A DNA stretch of 5,536 nucleotides from Pseudomonadota bacterium (GCA_023391775.1 JAEWAG010000258.1:1-5536); one strand, 5' to 3'. Counted from the stretch's first letter, positions 1-5,536 are shown. Notes: a model not told the origin generated them from the sequence alone. Numbers and translations are program-made.

Positions 1-794
1 GCCAGCAGGGTGGAGCCGGCGATCAGCACGTCCATGCCCAGCCGGCGCCCGCGCAGTTCGTTCCATGCGCCGACGATGAACGGCCAGCCGGCCCAGAACA
101 CCACCGGGGTGGACACCATGAAGGTGACCCAGCGGAAGAAGTCGCGGGTGGGCAGCGGCATCTCGCCGCGGGTATCGAGATACAGCGCTTCGGCGAACAT
201 CATCGCCTGCATCGCGCCGATGCCGGCCAAGCCGATGCGCAGCACGTCGCGGTTGCGTTCGCGCCGCCGCGCCGCCTCGCGTGCCTCGCCGGTGGCGAGG
301 TAGGGCCGGTAGCCGAGCGAGGCCAGCCGCGCCAGTGGTTGCGACAGCGCGGTGCGCGCGGGATCCCAGGCGATGCGGATGCGGCCGGTGATGGCGTTGG
401 CGGTGGACTCCAGCACGCCGGGTTCACGCGCGAGCGCGCGGTCGATCAGCCAGGCGCAGGCGGCGCAGCGCATGCCGTCGGTGAGCAGGGTGATCTCGCG
501 TCCGCCTTCGACCGCGCGGCTGTGTTCGGCCTGCACGTCGGCCCGGTCCCACACGGCCAGGTCCGGCAGATCCTCGCCGACCCTGCCGGCCACCGCACTG
601 CGCAGGCGGTAGTAGCCGTCCAGTTCGGCCTGGGCGATCCACTCGGCGGCCGCGGCGCAGCCCTGGCAGCAGAACGCGCGGGGTTGCCCGTCCAGCGGCA
701 GGACGAAGGTGCCGGCAGCGGGCAGGGCCTGGCCGCAGTGGTGGCAAACGTCGCCACCCACGCTGGCCGTCCCGGGTGCCGGTGCCGGATCCAC
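1..794 (-). CDS. ccoI: Copper-transporting P1B-type ATPase CcoI/FixI, N-terminal part (gene runs off the left edge)
   Basis: CcoI is an inner-membrane copper-exporting P-type ATPase that provides copper for the binuclear centre of cbb3 oxidase. I translated 264 residues with no stop up to the window edge. Seen in order: an N-terminal cysteine-rich metal-binding region (CHHC at residues 17-20, then FCCQGC around 41-46), a heavy-metal-associated domain with the binding motif GMRCAACAW (cysteines 110 and 113), and the first hydrophobic helices at about 185-205 and 222-243. It ends in MDVLIAGS, the position of the family's conserved MDVL/MDVP segment. The phosphorylation DKTG motif, the CPC-type membrane motif and the ATP-binding domain lie outside the window. 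The start is taken as GTG at 794, just after the ccoH stop and in the same frame; a second GTG at 761 is an alternative. Its place after ccoGH matches the usual ccoGHI order. Family assignment is firm; the exact start is less so. Confidence 0.95.
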   Translation of the reverse strand, partial: MDPAPAPGTASVGGDVCHHCGQALPAAGTFVLPLDGQPRAFCCQGCAAAAEWIAQAELDGYYRLRSAVAGRVGEDLPDLAVWDRADVQAEHSRAVEGGREITLLTDGMRCAACAWLIDRALAREPGVLESTANAITGRIRIAWDPARTALSQPLARLASLGYRPYLATGEAREAARRRERNRDVLRIGLAGIGAMQAMMFAEALYLDTRGEMPLPTRDFFRWVTFMVSTPVVFWAGWPFIVGAWNELRGRRLGMDVLIAGSTLL

Positions 795-797
795 CGG

Positions 798-1313
798 TCA
801 GCCTTCCCCGCCCAGTGCCGGAGCCAGGCGCGCGGCATGCTGCTGCCGCGGCAGGCGTCCCTGCAGGCGCCAGCTGCGGTCGGCCGGACGCAGCCGCGCG
901 ATCCAGTCGTGCGCCGGATCCACCGCCTGCTCCACGCGCCAGCCCGGGCCATGTGGCAGCAGCTCCAGGTGCAGGTCCTCGGCCTGGCGGGCCGGATGCT
1001 CCAGGTCCAGGTGCAGCGGCGCGGTCGCGTCGAACTTCCCGGTGGCCGGCAGCACCTCGACCACGCCGTCCTCCACCCGCAGCACCACGCTCAGGCCCAG
1101 CTTCCTGGCCTCGGCGTCCGGGCCCAGGTCGGCGGTCTGGATCTGCGAGACGCGGCGTACCGGGTCGGTGACCACGTCCGCGCCGCCGGCGCGTACGGCG
1201 ATCACCACCAGGCTGACGCCGGCGATGACGGACAGCAGCGGCAGGCCGATGACCAGCCACATCACCGGATTGCGCCAGGGCGAGGCGTGCTTGTGCGAAT
1301 TGGGTGCGTTCAT
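798..1313 (-). CDS. ccoH: cbb3 oxidase assembly protein CcoH/FixH
   Basis: CcoH (FixH family) is a single-helix inner-membrane protein needed for stable assembly of cbb3 oxidase. The 171-residue product has a short hydrophilic N-terminus with SPWRNP (11-16), one membrane helix at about 17-40, then a domain of about 130 residues expected in the periplasm. The family hallmark is the helix near the N-terminus followed by a compact beta-rich domain; RSWRLQGRL near 146-154 resembles the family's C-terminal W-x-L-x-G-R pattern. The membrane-proximal stretch (about 50-75) looks divergent from the tyrosine-rich segment common in other FixH proteins. The ATG at 1313 overlaps the ccoG stop as ATGA, so translation is probably coupled; I see no good Shine-Dalgarno. 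ccoI follows 3 bases downstream. The call rests on topology, size and position between ccoG and ccoI as much as on motifs. Confidence 0.88.
   Translation of the reverse strand: MNAPNSHKHASPWRNPVMWLVIGLPLLSVIAGVSLVVIAVRAGGADVVTDPVRRVSQIQTADLGPDAEARKLGLSVVLRVEDGVVEVLPATGKFDATAPLHLDLEHPARQAEDLHLELLPHGPGWRVEQAVDPAHDWIARLRPADRSWRLQGRLPRQQHAARLAPALGGEG
802..809 (-). promoter_or_regulatory. Probable Shine-Dalgarno sequence for ccoI
   Basis: GGGGAAGG lies inside the last codons of ccoH, 7 bases before the GTG at 794. This favours that GTG over the one at 761, whose upstream sequence (GGGACGG) is also purine-rich, so the choice is not absolute. Confidence 0.5.
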
Positions 1314-2857
1314 TGGGCCGGTCCGAAGAAACTGCTTTCGATGATGCGCTGCTCGCTGCCGTCCATACATTCGATCACGAACCGCAGGTCATGGCGGCCG
1401 GAGGTGTCGCCATCGGCGACCACGCTCACCGCCACCGGAACCATCTGCTCGGGCCCGGCGCTGACCTCCGACGGGCTGTCCAGCCTCAGCGGCGCATCGC
1501 TGTGGACGGCGATGCGGTAGCGGCGGGTCTCGGTGCTCTTGTTGATCAGCTTGAGCGTGTAGTCGTTGGCCACCGAGCCGTCGGCGGACTGGCGATACAG
1601 CGCGTTGCGGTCGCGCAGCACCTCGGCGATCAGCTCGCTGCGGTGGGTGACGCCCCAGGCCCACGCCGCGCACAGTCCGGCCAGCAGCAGGCCGTAGATG
1701 GCGACGCGCGGGCGCAGCACCCGGCTGGGCTTGCCGTCGATGCTGTTCTGGGTGGCGTAGCGGATCAGCCCGCGCGGATAGCCGACCTTGCCCATCACCT
1801 CGTCGCAGGCGTCGATGCACGCACCGCAGGCGATGCACTCGTACTGCAGGCCGTTGCGGATATCGATGCCGGTGGGACAGACCTGCACGCAGATGGTGCA
1901 GTCGATGCAGTCGCCGAGCTGGTCGGCCGGGAACTTCGGCAACGGCTCGGGCCTGTCGTGCGCGCCGCCGAGGGTGATGGTGCCGCGCGCCTGGGCGCGG
2001 TTGTCGGCAGCGGTGGGGTGCGCGCTGGCACGGAACACGTAGTCGTACGCAGTGCGCGGATCGAGCAGGCCGCGGGCGCGTTCGAGCACGCTGCCGAGGC
2101 CGCGCTTGCGCGGGCCGCGCGGTTCGCCACGCATCGGGTCGTAGGCGATCAGCAGCGTGTTGCGGTCGAACATCGCACTCTGGAACCGCGCGTACGGGCA
2201 CATGTACTTGCACACCTGCTCGCGCAGGAAGCCGGCATTGCCCCAGGTGGCCAGGGCGTAGAACAGCACCCAGAACGTCTCCCAGCCGCCCCATGCGAAC
2301 GGCACCAGGCGGCTGGCCAGGTCGCTGATCGGGGTGAAGAAGCCGACGAAGGTGAAGCCGGTCCACAGCGCGAAAGCCAGCCAGAGCGCGTGCTTGGCGC
2401 CCTTGCGCAGGATCTTCTCGCGGTTCCAGGGGCCGGCATCGAGCTTCATCCGCCTGGGGCGGTCGCCCTCGGTCCAGCGCTCCATCCACAGGAACACCTC
2501 GGTCCACACCGTCTGCGGGCAGGCATAGCCGCAGAACAGGCGTCCGGCCAGGGCGGTGAAGAAGAACAGCGCCATCGCCGCGATGATCAGCAGCAGCGCC
2601 AGGAACAGGAAATCCTGCGGCCAGAACGACAGGCCGAACACGTAGAACTTGCGCGCCGGCAGGTCGAACAGAACCGCCTGGCGGCCATCCCAGCGCAGCC
2701 ACGGGAACAGGTAGAACATGCCCAGCAGCCAGCACACCGCGGCCACGCGCAGGCGGTTGAAGCGGCCGGACACGTCGCGTGGATAGACCTTGCGCTCGCT
2801 GACGTAGAACGAGTTGCCCTGGTCGTCGACCACGTCCAGGGGGATGCGCCTGCTCAC
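1310..2857 (-). CDS. ccoG: cbb3 oxidase accessory protein CcoG/FixG (membrane polyferredoxin, cupric reductase family)
   Basis: CcoG is an inner-membrane iron-sulfur protein; in Rhodobacter it has been described as reducing Cu(II) to Cu(I) for oxidase assembly. The 515-residue product shows YPRDVSGRF near the N-terminus and helices at about 36-55, 82-105, 156-176, 190-206 and 384-402. The membrane-associated cysteine motifs are CGYACP (109-114) and CKYMCPYARFQ (216-226). Two 4Fe-4S motifs follow, cysteines 317/320/323/327 and 341/344/347/351, and the protein ends in a FixG-type immunoglobulin-like domain (about 425-510). It is longer than the roughly 470 residues I expect, because of an extra segment before the ferredoxin motifs. 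I chose GTG at 2857, which gives the usual start with SRRIPLDVV and overlaps the stop of a tiny upstream frame as GTGA; GTG codons at 2869 and 2866 are alternatives adding four or three residues. No strong Shine-Dalgarno precedes any of them. Confidence 0.96.
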   Translation of the reverse strand: MSRRIPLDVVDDQGNSFYVSERKVYPRDVSGRFNRLRVAAVCWLLGMFYLFPWLRWDGRQAVLFDLPARKFYVFGLSFWPQDFLFLALLLIIAAMALFFFTALAGRLFCGYACPQTVWTEVFLWMERWTEGDRPRRMKLDAGPWNREKILRKGAKHALWLAFALWTGFTFVGFFTPISDLASRLVPFAWGGWETFWVLFYALATWGNAGFLREQVCKYMCPYARFQSAMFDRNTLLIAYDPMRGEPRGPRKRGLGSVLERARGLLDPRTAYDYVFRASAHPTAADNRAQARGTITLGGAHDRPEPLPKFPADQLGDCIDCTICVQVCPTGIDIRNGLQYECIACGACIDACDEVMGKVGYPRGLIRYATQNSIDGKPSRVLRPRVAIYGLLLAGLCAAWAWGVTHRSELIAEVLRDRNALYRQSADGSVANDYTLKLINKSTETRRYRIAVHSDAPLRLDSPSEVSAGPEQMVPVAVSVVADGDTSGRHDLRFVIECMDGSEQRIIESSFFGPAQ

Positions 2858-2919
2858 GGCAGCCACCACTTGGCCGCGGCGGGGCGGAAGGGGGAGGGGA
2901 TGGGGTGTTGGAAAGTCAT
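2854..2919 (-). CDS. Possible 21-codon leader peptide overlapping the ccoG start
   Basis: A short frame starts at ATG 2919 and ends at a TGA that overlaps the chosen ccoG GTG as GTGA, the same geometry as ccoO/ccoQ. The peptide has five prolines in its first thirteen residues, spread through the HPIPSPFRP stretch, and ends in KWWLP. Third codon positions are G or C in 19 of 21 codons, like the real genes nearby. Against it: the ATG has only a weak upstream purine run (GGCGAAG, 8 bases away), the proline codons come from a C-rich tract, and I recognise no homologue. It could couple ribosome traffic to ccoG translation or be chance. Confidence 0.25.
   Translation of the reverse strand: MTFQHPIPSPFRPAAAKWWLP
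2881..2905 (+). other. G-rich tract with a four-run G-quadruplex pattern
   Basis: Four runs of at least four G (2881-2884, 2890-2894, 2896-2899, 2902-2905) are separated by loops of 5, 1 and 2 bases. This fits the standard G4 pattern with four possible tetrads. It is on the plus strand, which is the template strand for the operon, so the transcript would carry the C-rich complement. It ends about 25 bp upstream of the ccoG start, inside the 21-codon frame. Folding in the cell is not shown by sequence alone. Confidence 0.55.
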
Positions 2920-3035
2920 GGCGTGTGCTTCGCCGCAGTGCCGGCGTGCGTGCGTACGGGGGGAGTCCGTCGCTTTGTCAGTATCCCGATCCTGTCCGCG
3001 CGGGGAAGCGACAGATTGTCCCAGTCGCGCGGCAT
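2916..3035 (-). CDS. Possible 39-codon reading frame downstream of the 98-residue membrane protein
   Basis: A frame starts at ATG 3035, 5 bases after the preceding gene's stop, and ends in a TGA overlapping the next tiny frame's ATG as ATGA. The product would be basic and hydrophilic (KRR near residues 21-23, KHTP at the end) with no helix or domain I know. About 30 of 39 third positions are G or C, lower than in the neighbouring genes, and its only ribosome-binding candidate, GAGG, sits too close to the ATG. More likely non-coding than a gene; listed because of the overlap geometry. Confidence 0.12.
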   Translation of the reverse strand: MPRDWDNLSLPRADRIGILTKRRTPPVRTHAGTAAKHTP

Positions 3036-3040
3036 GGGCC

Positions 3041-3337
3041 TCACTCGGGCGGAAGCGCGTGGTTGAAGCGGCTGGAAGGCCGCAACAGGATCCAGGTGAA
3101 AAGACTGGACGAGGCGGTGGCCAGCCAGAAAGCAAAGAACCCCAGCGTGTAGCCGAGCCCGCGGGTCATCGGCATGCCGGGGAAGGTGAGGTCGCGCAGC
3201 AGCAGCGGATCGACCAGGGCGAAGAACACCATGGTCGCCACGCCGGCTGCGAAGAAACTGGGCCAGGCGATCGCCCCCACCCGCTGTGACAGCGGGCGGG
3301 GAGGATGGTCAAGGCGCGGTGCGCTGAAGTCGGCCAC
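3041..3337 (-). CDS. Uncharacterised two-helix membrane protein in the cbb3 operon
   Basis: I do not recognise a named family. The 98-residue product has a hydrophilic, proline- and arginine-containing N-terminus (to about 20), a first helix at about 24-48, a short loop with FPGMPMTRG (52-60), a second helix at about 61-85, and a short tail with RPSSRF. Positive residues flank both helices on the outer ends, so both termini are probably cytoplasmic. It has no signal peptide, no haem motif and no cysteine, so it is not a cytochrome. The start is GTG at 3337, 2 bases after the ccoP stop; there is no clear Shine-Dalgarno, and translation is probably coupled to ccoP. Its position between the structural genes and ccoG suggests an oxidase-associated or assembly role, which is inference. 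It is too long, and has the wrong topology, for the known small single-helix subunits or CcoS. The hydrophobic pattern and packing make it very likely a real gene. Confidence 0.82.
   Translation of the reverse strand: MADFSAPRLDHPPRPLSQRVGAIAWPSFFAAGVATMVFFALVDPLLLRDLTFPGMPMTRGLGYTLGFFAFWLATASSSLFTWILLRPSSRFNHALPPE
3280..3296. repeat. Perfect 7-bp inverted repeat with a 3-base loop
   Basis: CCCGCTG and CAGCGGG flank TGA (plus strand), giving a very stable short hairpin near codons 14-19 of the 98-residue protein gene, about 45 bases after the ccoP stop. No T-run follows on the minus strand, so it is not an intrinsic terminator. It might protect the 3' end of a processed ccoNOQP message or slow ribosomes, but a stem of this size can easily arise by chance at this GC content. 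Confidence 0.35.
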
Positions 3338-3339
3338 GG

Positions 3340-4272
3340 TCAGTCCGTCGCTTCGCTCGGTGCGGGCGGCTCGTTGGACAGCGACCACACGTAGGCACCG
3401 ACCAGGCGCGCGCGGGTCTCGCCGAGCAGTTCCCGGTGCGCGGGCATGCTGCCGTGGCGACCGTCGGCGATGGTCCGGCGCAGGCTTTCGCGGCTGCTGC
3501 CGTACATCCAGTAGTTGTCGGTCAGGTCCGGCGCACCCAGGTCCTGGTTGCCCTTGCCGTCCACGCCGTGGCAGGCGACGCACACGCCGTCGTAGAGCTT
3601 CTTGCCCTGCGCGGCCATGAAGTTGTTCTGCAGGGACGCCGGGTCGGACAGGGTGCGCACGTAGGCGATGGTGTAGTCGACCGCCTCCGGGCCGCCCATG
3701 CCGGTGAGCACCGTGCCCCAGCCCGGCATGACGCCTTCGCGACCGTCCAGGATGGTCGTCAGCACCTGCTCCGGCGCGCCGCCCCAGTGCCAGATGTCAT
3801 CGGCCAGGTTGGGGTAGCCCACTGCGCCCTGTCCGGCCGAGCCGTGGCAGGTGGCGCAGGTGTTGCTGAAGATCGAGCGGCCCAGCGCCACCGCCTTCGG
3901 ATCCTGCGCCAGCACGTCGATCGACTTGCCGGAGTAGGGCTTGAACGTCTGCTCCAGGCGCGCGTCCTGCACCGCCTTGTCCTCGGCGTGCTCGCGCTGC
4001 GAGCTCCAGCCGCTGTAGCCGGGGATGCTGCCCAGGCCGCCGTACCAGAAGAAGTAGCCGACGCCGAACACGATGGGCAGGTAGAACAGGTTGATCCACC
4101 ACCGCGGCAACGGCTTGTTGTACTCGGTGATGTCGCCGTCCCAGGTGTGCAGCGTGTCCTCGGGCTTCGGGTCGCCCGGGCGGCGGCGCGCGGTCCACCA
4201 CAGCAGCCACACGTAGCCGACGATGTTCAGCGCGACCAGGGCGATGACGTACCACGTCCATCCCATGCTCAT
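3340..4272 (-). CDS. ccoP: cbb3-type cytochrome c oxidase subunit III CcoP (dihaem cytochrome c)
   Basis: CcoP is the membrane-anchored dihaem subunit that accepts electrons from soluble or membrane c-type cytochromes and passes them to CcoO. The 310-residue product has two membrane helices (about 5-27 and 60-79) joined by a cytoplasmic loop containing TWDGDITEYNKPLPRWW, a CcoP hallmark. Two cytochrome c domains follow in the periplasm. The first haem site is CATCH (139-143) with Met182 in VMPGWG as likely axial ligand; the second is CVACH (231-235) with Met276 in SMPAH. The two-helix form and the length match gammaproteobacterial CcoP. The start at ATG 4272 is supported by GGAGG 9 bases upstream and by an ATGA overlap with the ccoQ stop; a second ATG two codons further in is less well spaced. 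All key residues are present and the gene looks intact. Confidence 0.98.
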   Translation of the reverse strand: MSMGWTWYVIALVALNIVGYVWLLWWTARRRPGDPKPEDTLHTWDGDITEYNKPLPRWWINLFYLPIVFGVGYFFWYGGLGSIPGYSGWSSQREHAEDKAVQDARLEQTFKPYSGKSIDVLAQDPKAVALGRSIFSNTCATCHGSAGQGAVGYPNLADDIWHWGGAPEQVLTTILDGREGVMPGWGTVLTGMGGPEAVDYTIAYVRTLSDPASLQNNFMAAQGKKLYDGVCVACHGVDGKGNQDLGAPDLTDNYWMYGSSRESLRRTIADGRHGSMPAHRELLGETRARLVGAYVWSLSNEPPAPSEATD

Positions 4273-4427
4273 GCGCGGTTTCCTCCAATGTTGCCCTTGT
4301 CCGCGTCCTCTTCCAGCGGCAGCTGCGCCGCGGCGTCGAACTCGGTCCTGCGTGCCGGGCTCCAGGCCCAGATCCAGCCGCCGATGAACATCACCAGCAG
4401 CACTGCGGTCACGATTCCGGAAATCAC
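4269..4427 (-). CDS. ccoQ: cbb3-type oxidase small subunit CcoQ (FixQ)
   Basis: CcoQ is a small single-helix subunit that stabilises the interaction of CcoP with the CcoNO core. The 52-residue product starts at GTG (read as Met), has one membrane helix at about 3-21 (ending GGWIWAWSP), then an acidic hydrophilic tail (LPLEEDAD near 36-43) ending in GNIGGNRA. The W-rich helix end followed by [16 protein letters not shown] is the typical FixQ layout. The start is fixed by AGGGAGG 6 bases upstream and by the GTGA overlap with the ccoO stop; its own stop overlaps the ccoP start as ATGA. There is no ATG that would give the same protein, so the gene is easily missed by length- or ATG-limited gene calling. 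Confidence 0.93.
   Translation of the reverse strand: MISGIVTAVLLVMFIGGWIWAWSPARRTEFDAAAQLPLEEDADKGNIGGNRA
4282..4286 (-). promoter_or_regulatory. Shine-Dalgarno sequence for ccoP
   Basis: GGAGG lies inside the 3' end of ccoQ, 9 bases before ATG 4272, and decides that start over the ATG at 4266. Confidence 0.8.
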
Positions 4428-5053
4428 GGCTGGCCTCCCTTTGGTGCGTGCCGGCCCAGTCCCTGCAGGTAGGCGACCACCGCGTCGAGCTCGGTCTTGC
4501 CCTCCACGTCCGCGGCCGCCTGCGCGATCTGCTCGTCGGTGTAGGGGTCGCCCAGTGCCTTCAGCGCGCGCATGCGCGCGGCCACGGTCGGGCCGTCGAG
4601 TTCGTTCTCGGCCAGCCACGGGAAACCGGGCATGTTCGATTCCGGCACCACGTCGCGCGGGTTGATCAGGTGCACGCGCTGCCACTCGTCGGAATAGCGG
4701 CCGCCGACGCGGGCCAGGTCCGGCCCGGTGCGCTTGCTGCCCCACTGGAACGGGCGGTCGTAGACCGACTCGCCGGCCAGCGAGTAGTGGCCGTAGCGCT
4801 CGGACTCGAAGCGCAGGGTGCGGACCATCTGCGAGTGGCAGTTGTAGCAGCCCTCGCGGACGTAGACGTCGCGGCCGGCCAGCTCCAGCGCCGGGTAGGG
4901 CTCCACGCCCTCCAGCGGCTCGATGGCCTCGGCCTGGAACATCAGCGGCACGATCTCGGCCAGGCCGCCGAAGGACACGGCCACCGCGATCAGCACGGCC
5001 ATCAGGCCGACGTTCTTCTCGACTTTCGCGTGGGGATTCTGGTTGTCGCTCAT
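4424..5053 (-). CDS. ccoO: cbb3-type cytochrome c oxidase subunit II CcoO (monohaem cytochrome c)
   Basis: CcoO is the membrane-anchored monohaem cytochrome c subunit that passes electrons from CcoP to haem b in CcoN. The 209-residue product has an uncleaved N-terminal helix (about 15-39) and a periplasmic cytochrome domain. The haem-binding motif is CYNCH (69-73), followed by the strongly conserved SQMVRTL and [21 protein letters not shown] type sequence, and [16 protein letters not shown]. Met141 in SNMPGF is the likely axial ligand. The length is normal for the family (just over 200). ATG 5053 is supported by an AGGAGG that overlaps the ccoN stop codon, 10 bases upstream; 15 bases separate the ccoN stop from this ATG. 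The stop overlaps the ccoQ GTG start. No irregularity is seen. Confidence 0.98.
   Translation of the reverse strand: MSDNQNPHAKVEKNVGLMAVLIAVAVSFGGLAEIVPLMFQAEAIEPLEGVEPYPALELAGRDVYVREGCYNCHSQMVRTLRFESERYGHYSLAGESVYDRPFQWGSKRTGPDLARVGGRYSDEWQRVHLINPRDVVPESNMPGFPWLAENELDGPTVAARMRALKALGDPYTDEQIAQAAADVEGKTELDAVVAYLQGLGRHAPKGGQP
4434..4440 (-). promoter_or_regulatory. Shine-Dalgarno sequence for ccoQ
   Basis: AGGGAGG lies inside the end of ccoO, 6 bases before the GTG at 4427. It is the main evidence that this GTG is used. Confidence 0.8.
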
Positions 5054-5063
5054 GGTTCTTCTT

Positions 5064-5069
5064 CCTCCT
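5064..5069 (-). promoter_or_regulatory. Shine-Dalgarno sequence for ccoO
   Basis: AGGAGG, the consensus sequence, begins on the last base of the ccoN TGA and ends 10 bases before the ccoO ATG. It is the strongest ribosome-binding site in the window. Confidence 0.85.
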
Positions 5070-5536
5070 CAGCGCGCGTCGGCGGGCTGCACGGGCAGCA
5101 CGGGCTGGGCCGCCACCGACGGGGCCGCCTGCCAGGTGCGCCACACGTTCCAGGCCATGATGAACATGCCGGCCAGCACCACCAGGCCACCGCACAGGCG
5201 GATCAGGTAGTAGGGGTAGGTGGCGTTGAGGGCTTCGACGAAGCTGTAGGTCAGCGTTCCGTCGGGGTTGGTGGCGCGCCACATCAGGCCCTGCATCACG
5301 CCGGCGATCCACATCGACACGATGTACAGCACCACGCCGACGGTATGCAGCCAGAAGTGCAGGTCGATAGCCTTGATCGAGAACATCTGCTCGCGGCCGA
5401 GCATCTTCGGCATCAGCGCGTAGATCGAGCCGATCGAGATCATCGCGACCCAGCCCAGCGCGCCGGCGTGCACGTGGCCGACGGTCCAGTCGGTGTAGTG
5501 CGACAGCGAGTTGACCGTCTTGATCGACATCATCGG
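5069..5536 (-). CDS. ccoN: cbb3-type cytochrome c oxidase subunit I CcoN, C-terminal part (gene enters from the right edge)
   Basis: CcoN is the catalytic haem-copper oxidase subunit carrying low-spin haem b and the haem b3-CuB site where O2 is reduced with proton pumping. Only the last 155 residues are present; the frame is open to the window edge and reads [17 protein letters not shown] at its left end. The next motif GHVH (residues 20-23 of the fragment) supplies the histidines that bind haem b3 (first) and haem b (second) in this family. Three further helices are visible: around the [19 protein letters not shown] stretch, in the [21 protein letters not shown] stretch region, and the last one around 115-135. 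The C-terminus is a short proline/alanine-rich tail. The CuB histidines and the cross-linked tyrosine lie upstream, outside the window. It is the first visible gene of the operon; its promoter cannot be seen. Confidence 0.98.
   Translation of the reverse strand, partial: PMMSIKTVNSLSHYTDWTVGHVHAGALGWVAMISIGSIYALMPKMLGREQMFSIKAIDLHFWLHTVGVVLYIVSMWIAGVMQGLMWRATNPDGTLTYSFVEALNATYPYYLIRLCGGLVVLAGMFIMAWNVWRTWQAAPSVAAQPVLPVQPADAR

Larger units (their letters stand above)
2858..3040. other. 183-bp gap between the 98-residue membrane protein gene and ccoG
   Basis: This is the only sizeable break in an otherwise nearly gapless operon, and it separates the structural genes from the assembly genes. I looked for an FNR/Anr box (TTGAT-N4-ATCAA), a sigma-54 promoter and a stem followed by a T-run on the minus strand, and found none. 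The best sigma-70-like element is GATACT (minus strand, about 2978-2983) with no acceptable -35. The gap contains two tiny reading frames, a G-rich tract and a 7-bp inverted repeat (2969-2975 with 3006-3012, 30-base loop), described separately. Confidence 0.6.

Noticed and set aside
792..800. ccoH and ccoI are in the same frame, separated only by TGA and one codon, so stop read-through would make a CcoH-CcoI fusion
   Set aside because: The CcoH C-terminus should be periplasmic and the CcoI N-terminus cytoplasmic, so a fusion would have conflicting topology; a Shine-Dalgarno-like GGGGAAGG also supports separate initiation.
424..1260. A 278-codon minus-strand frame overlapping ccoH and ccoI
   Set aside because: Its translation is low-complexity Arg/Gly/Ala/Pro sequence with no domain, whereas the other frames in the same stretch give recognisable CcoH and CcoI.
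2944..2955. Three tandem copies of GCGT in the gap before ccoG
   Set aside because: Three units of a GC-rich tetranucleotide are too few to suggest phase variation or a regulatory array.
2978..2983. GATACT on the minus strand as a -10 box for ccoG
   Set aside because: It matches the consensus at four of six positions, and nothing like TTGACA lies 16-18 bases upstream, so I do not list it as a promoter.
1304..3289. A 661-codon open frame on the plus strand, antisense to ccoG and its neighbours
   Set aside because: It lies opposite genes with clear protein families and has a repetitive Ala/Gly/Arg/Gln/His-rich translation typical of antisense frames in GC-rich DNA. The same applies to the long plus-strand frames at 339-1520 and 3436-4665.
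2964..3353. A 12-base direct repeat, AGTCCGTCGCTT, at 2964-2975 and 3342-3353
   Set aside because: About one 12-base match is expected by chance among all position pairs in a window of this size, and one copy encodes the CcoP C-terminus.

Overview
The window carries most of a cbb3-type cytochrome c oxidase gene cluster. Everything convincing is on the minus strand, so the operon reads from high to low coordinates. The order is ccoN (3' end only) - ccoO - ccoQ - ccoP - a small two-helix membrane protein - ccoG - ccoH - ccoI (5' part only). Both window edges cut genes: ccoN enters from the right and ccoI leaves on the left. The DNA is very GC-rich with strong G/C preference at third codon positions. 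Together with GTG starts, the fused-style gene order and the sequence character of CcoG, this suggests a gammaproteobacterium of the Xanthomonadaceae/Lysobacteraceae type. That placement is inference from memory of related proteins, not a search.

Right part (3340-5536): the structural subunits. CcoN (catalytic haem-copper subunit; the GHVH haem-ligand motif is in view), CcoO (one c-type haem, CYNCH), CcoQ (52-residue single-helix subunit, starting at GTG) and CcoP (two c-type haems, CATCH and CVACH). Electrons from a c-type cytochrome pass through CcoP/CcoO haems to CcoN, where O2 is reduced. Starts are well fixed by Shine-Dalgarno sequences and by 4-base stop/start overlaps (O/Q GTGA, Q/P ATGA).

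Middle (2858-3337): a 98-residue predicted two-helix membrane protein of unknown function begins 2 bases after ccoP. A 183-bp gap before ccoG follows. It has no FNR/Anr box and no terminator that I can see, but it holds two tiny overlapping reading frames and a G-rich tract on the template strand that fits a four-tetrad G-quadruplex pattern.

Left part (1-2857): the assembly genes. CcoG (membrane polyferredoxin, linked to copper reduction), CcoH (single-helix assembly/stability factor) and the N-terminal third or so of CcoI (copper P-type ATPase), tightly packed (G/H overlap ATGA; H/I separated by 3 bases). They supply reduced copper and stabilise the oxidase encoded next to them.

Overall this is a recognisable, conserved respiratory operon rather than a new system. 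The parts worth a second look are the uncharacterised 98-residue protein, the region between it and ccoG, and an extra segment of about 45-55 residues in CcoG.
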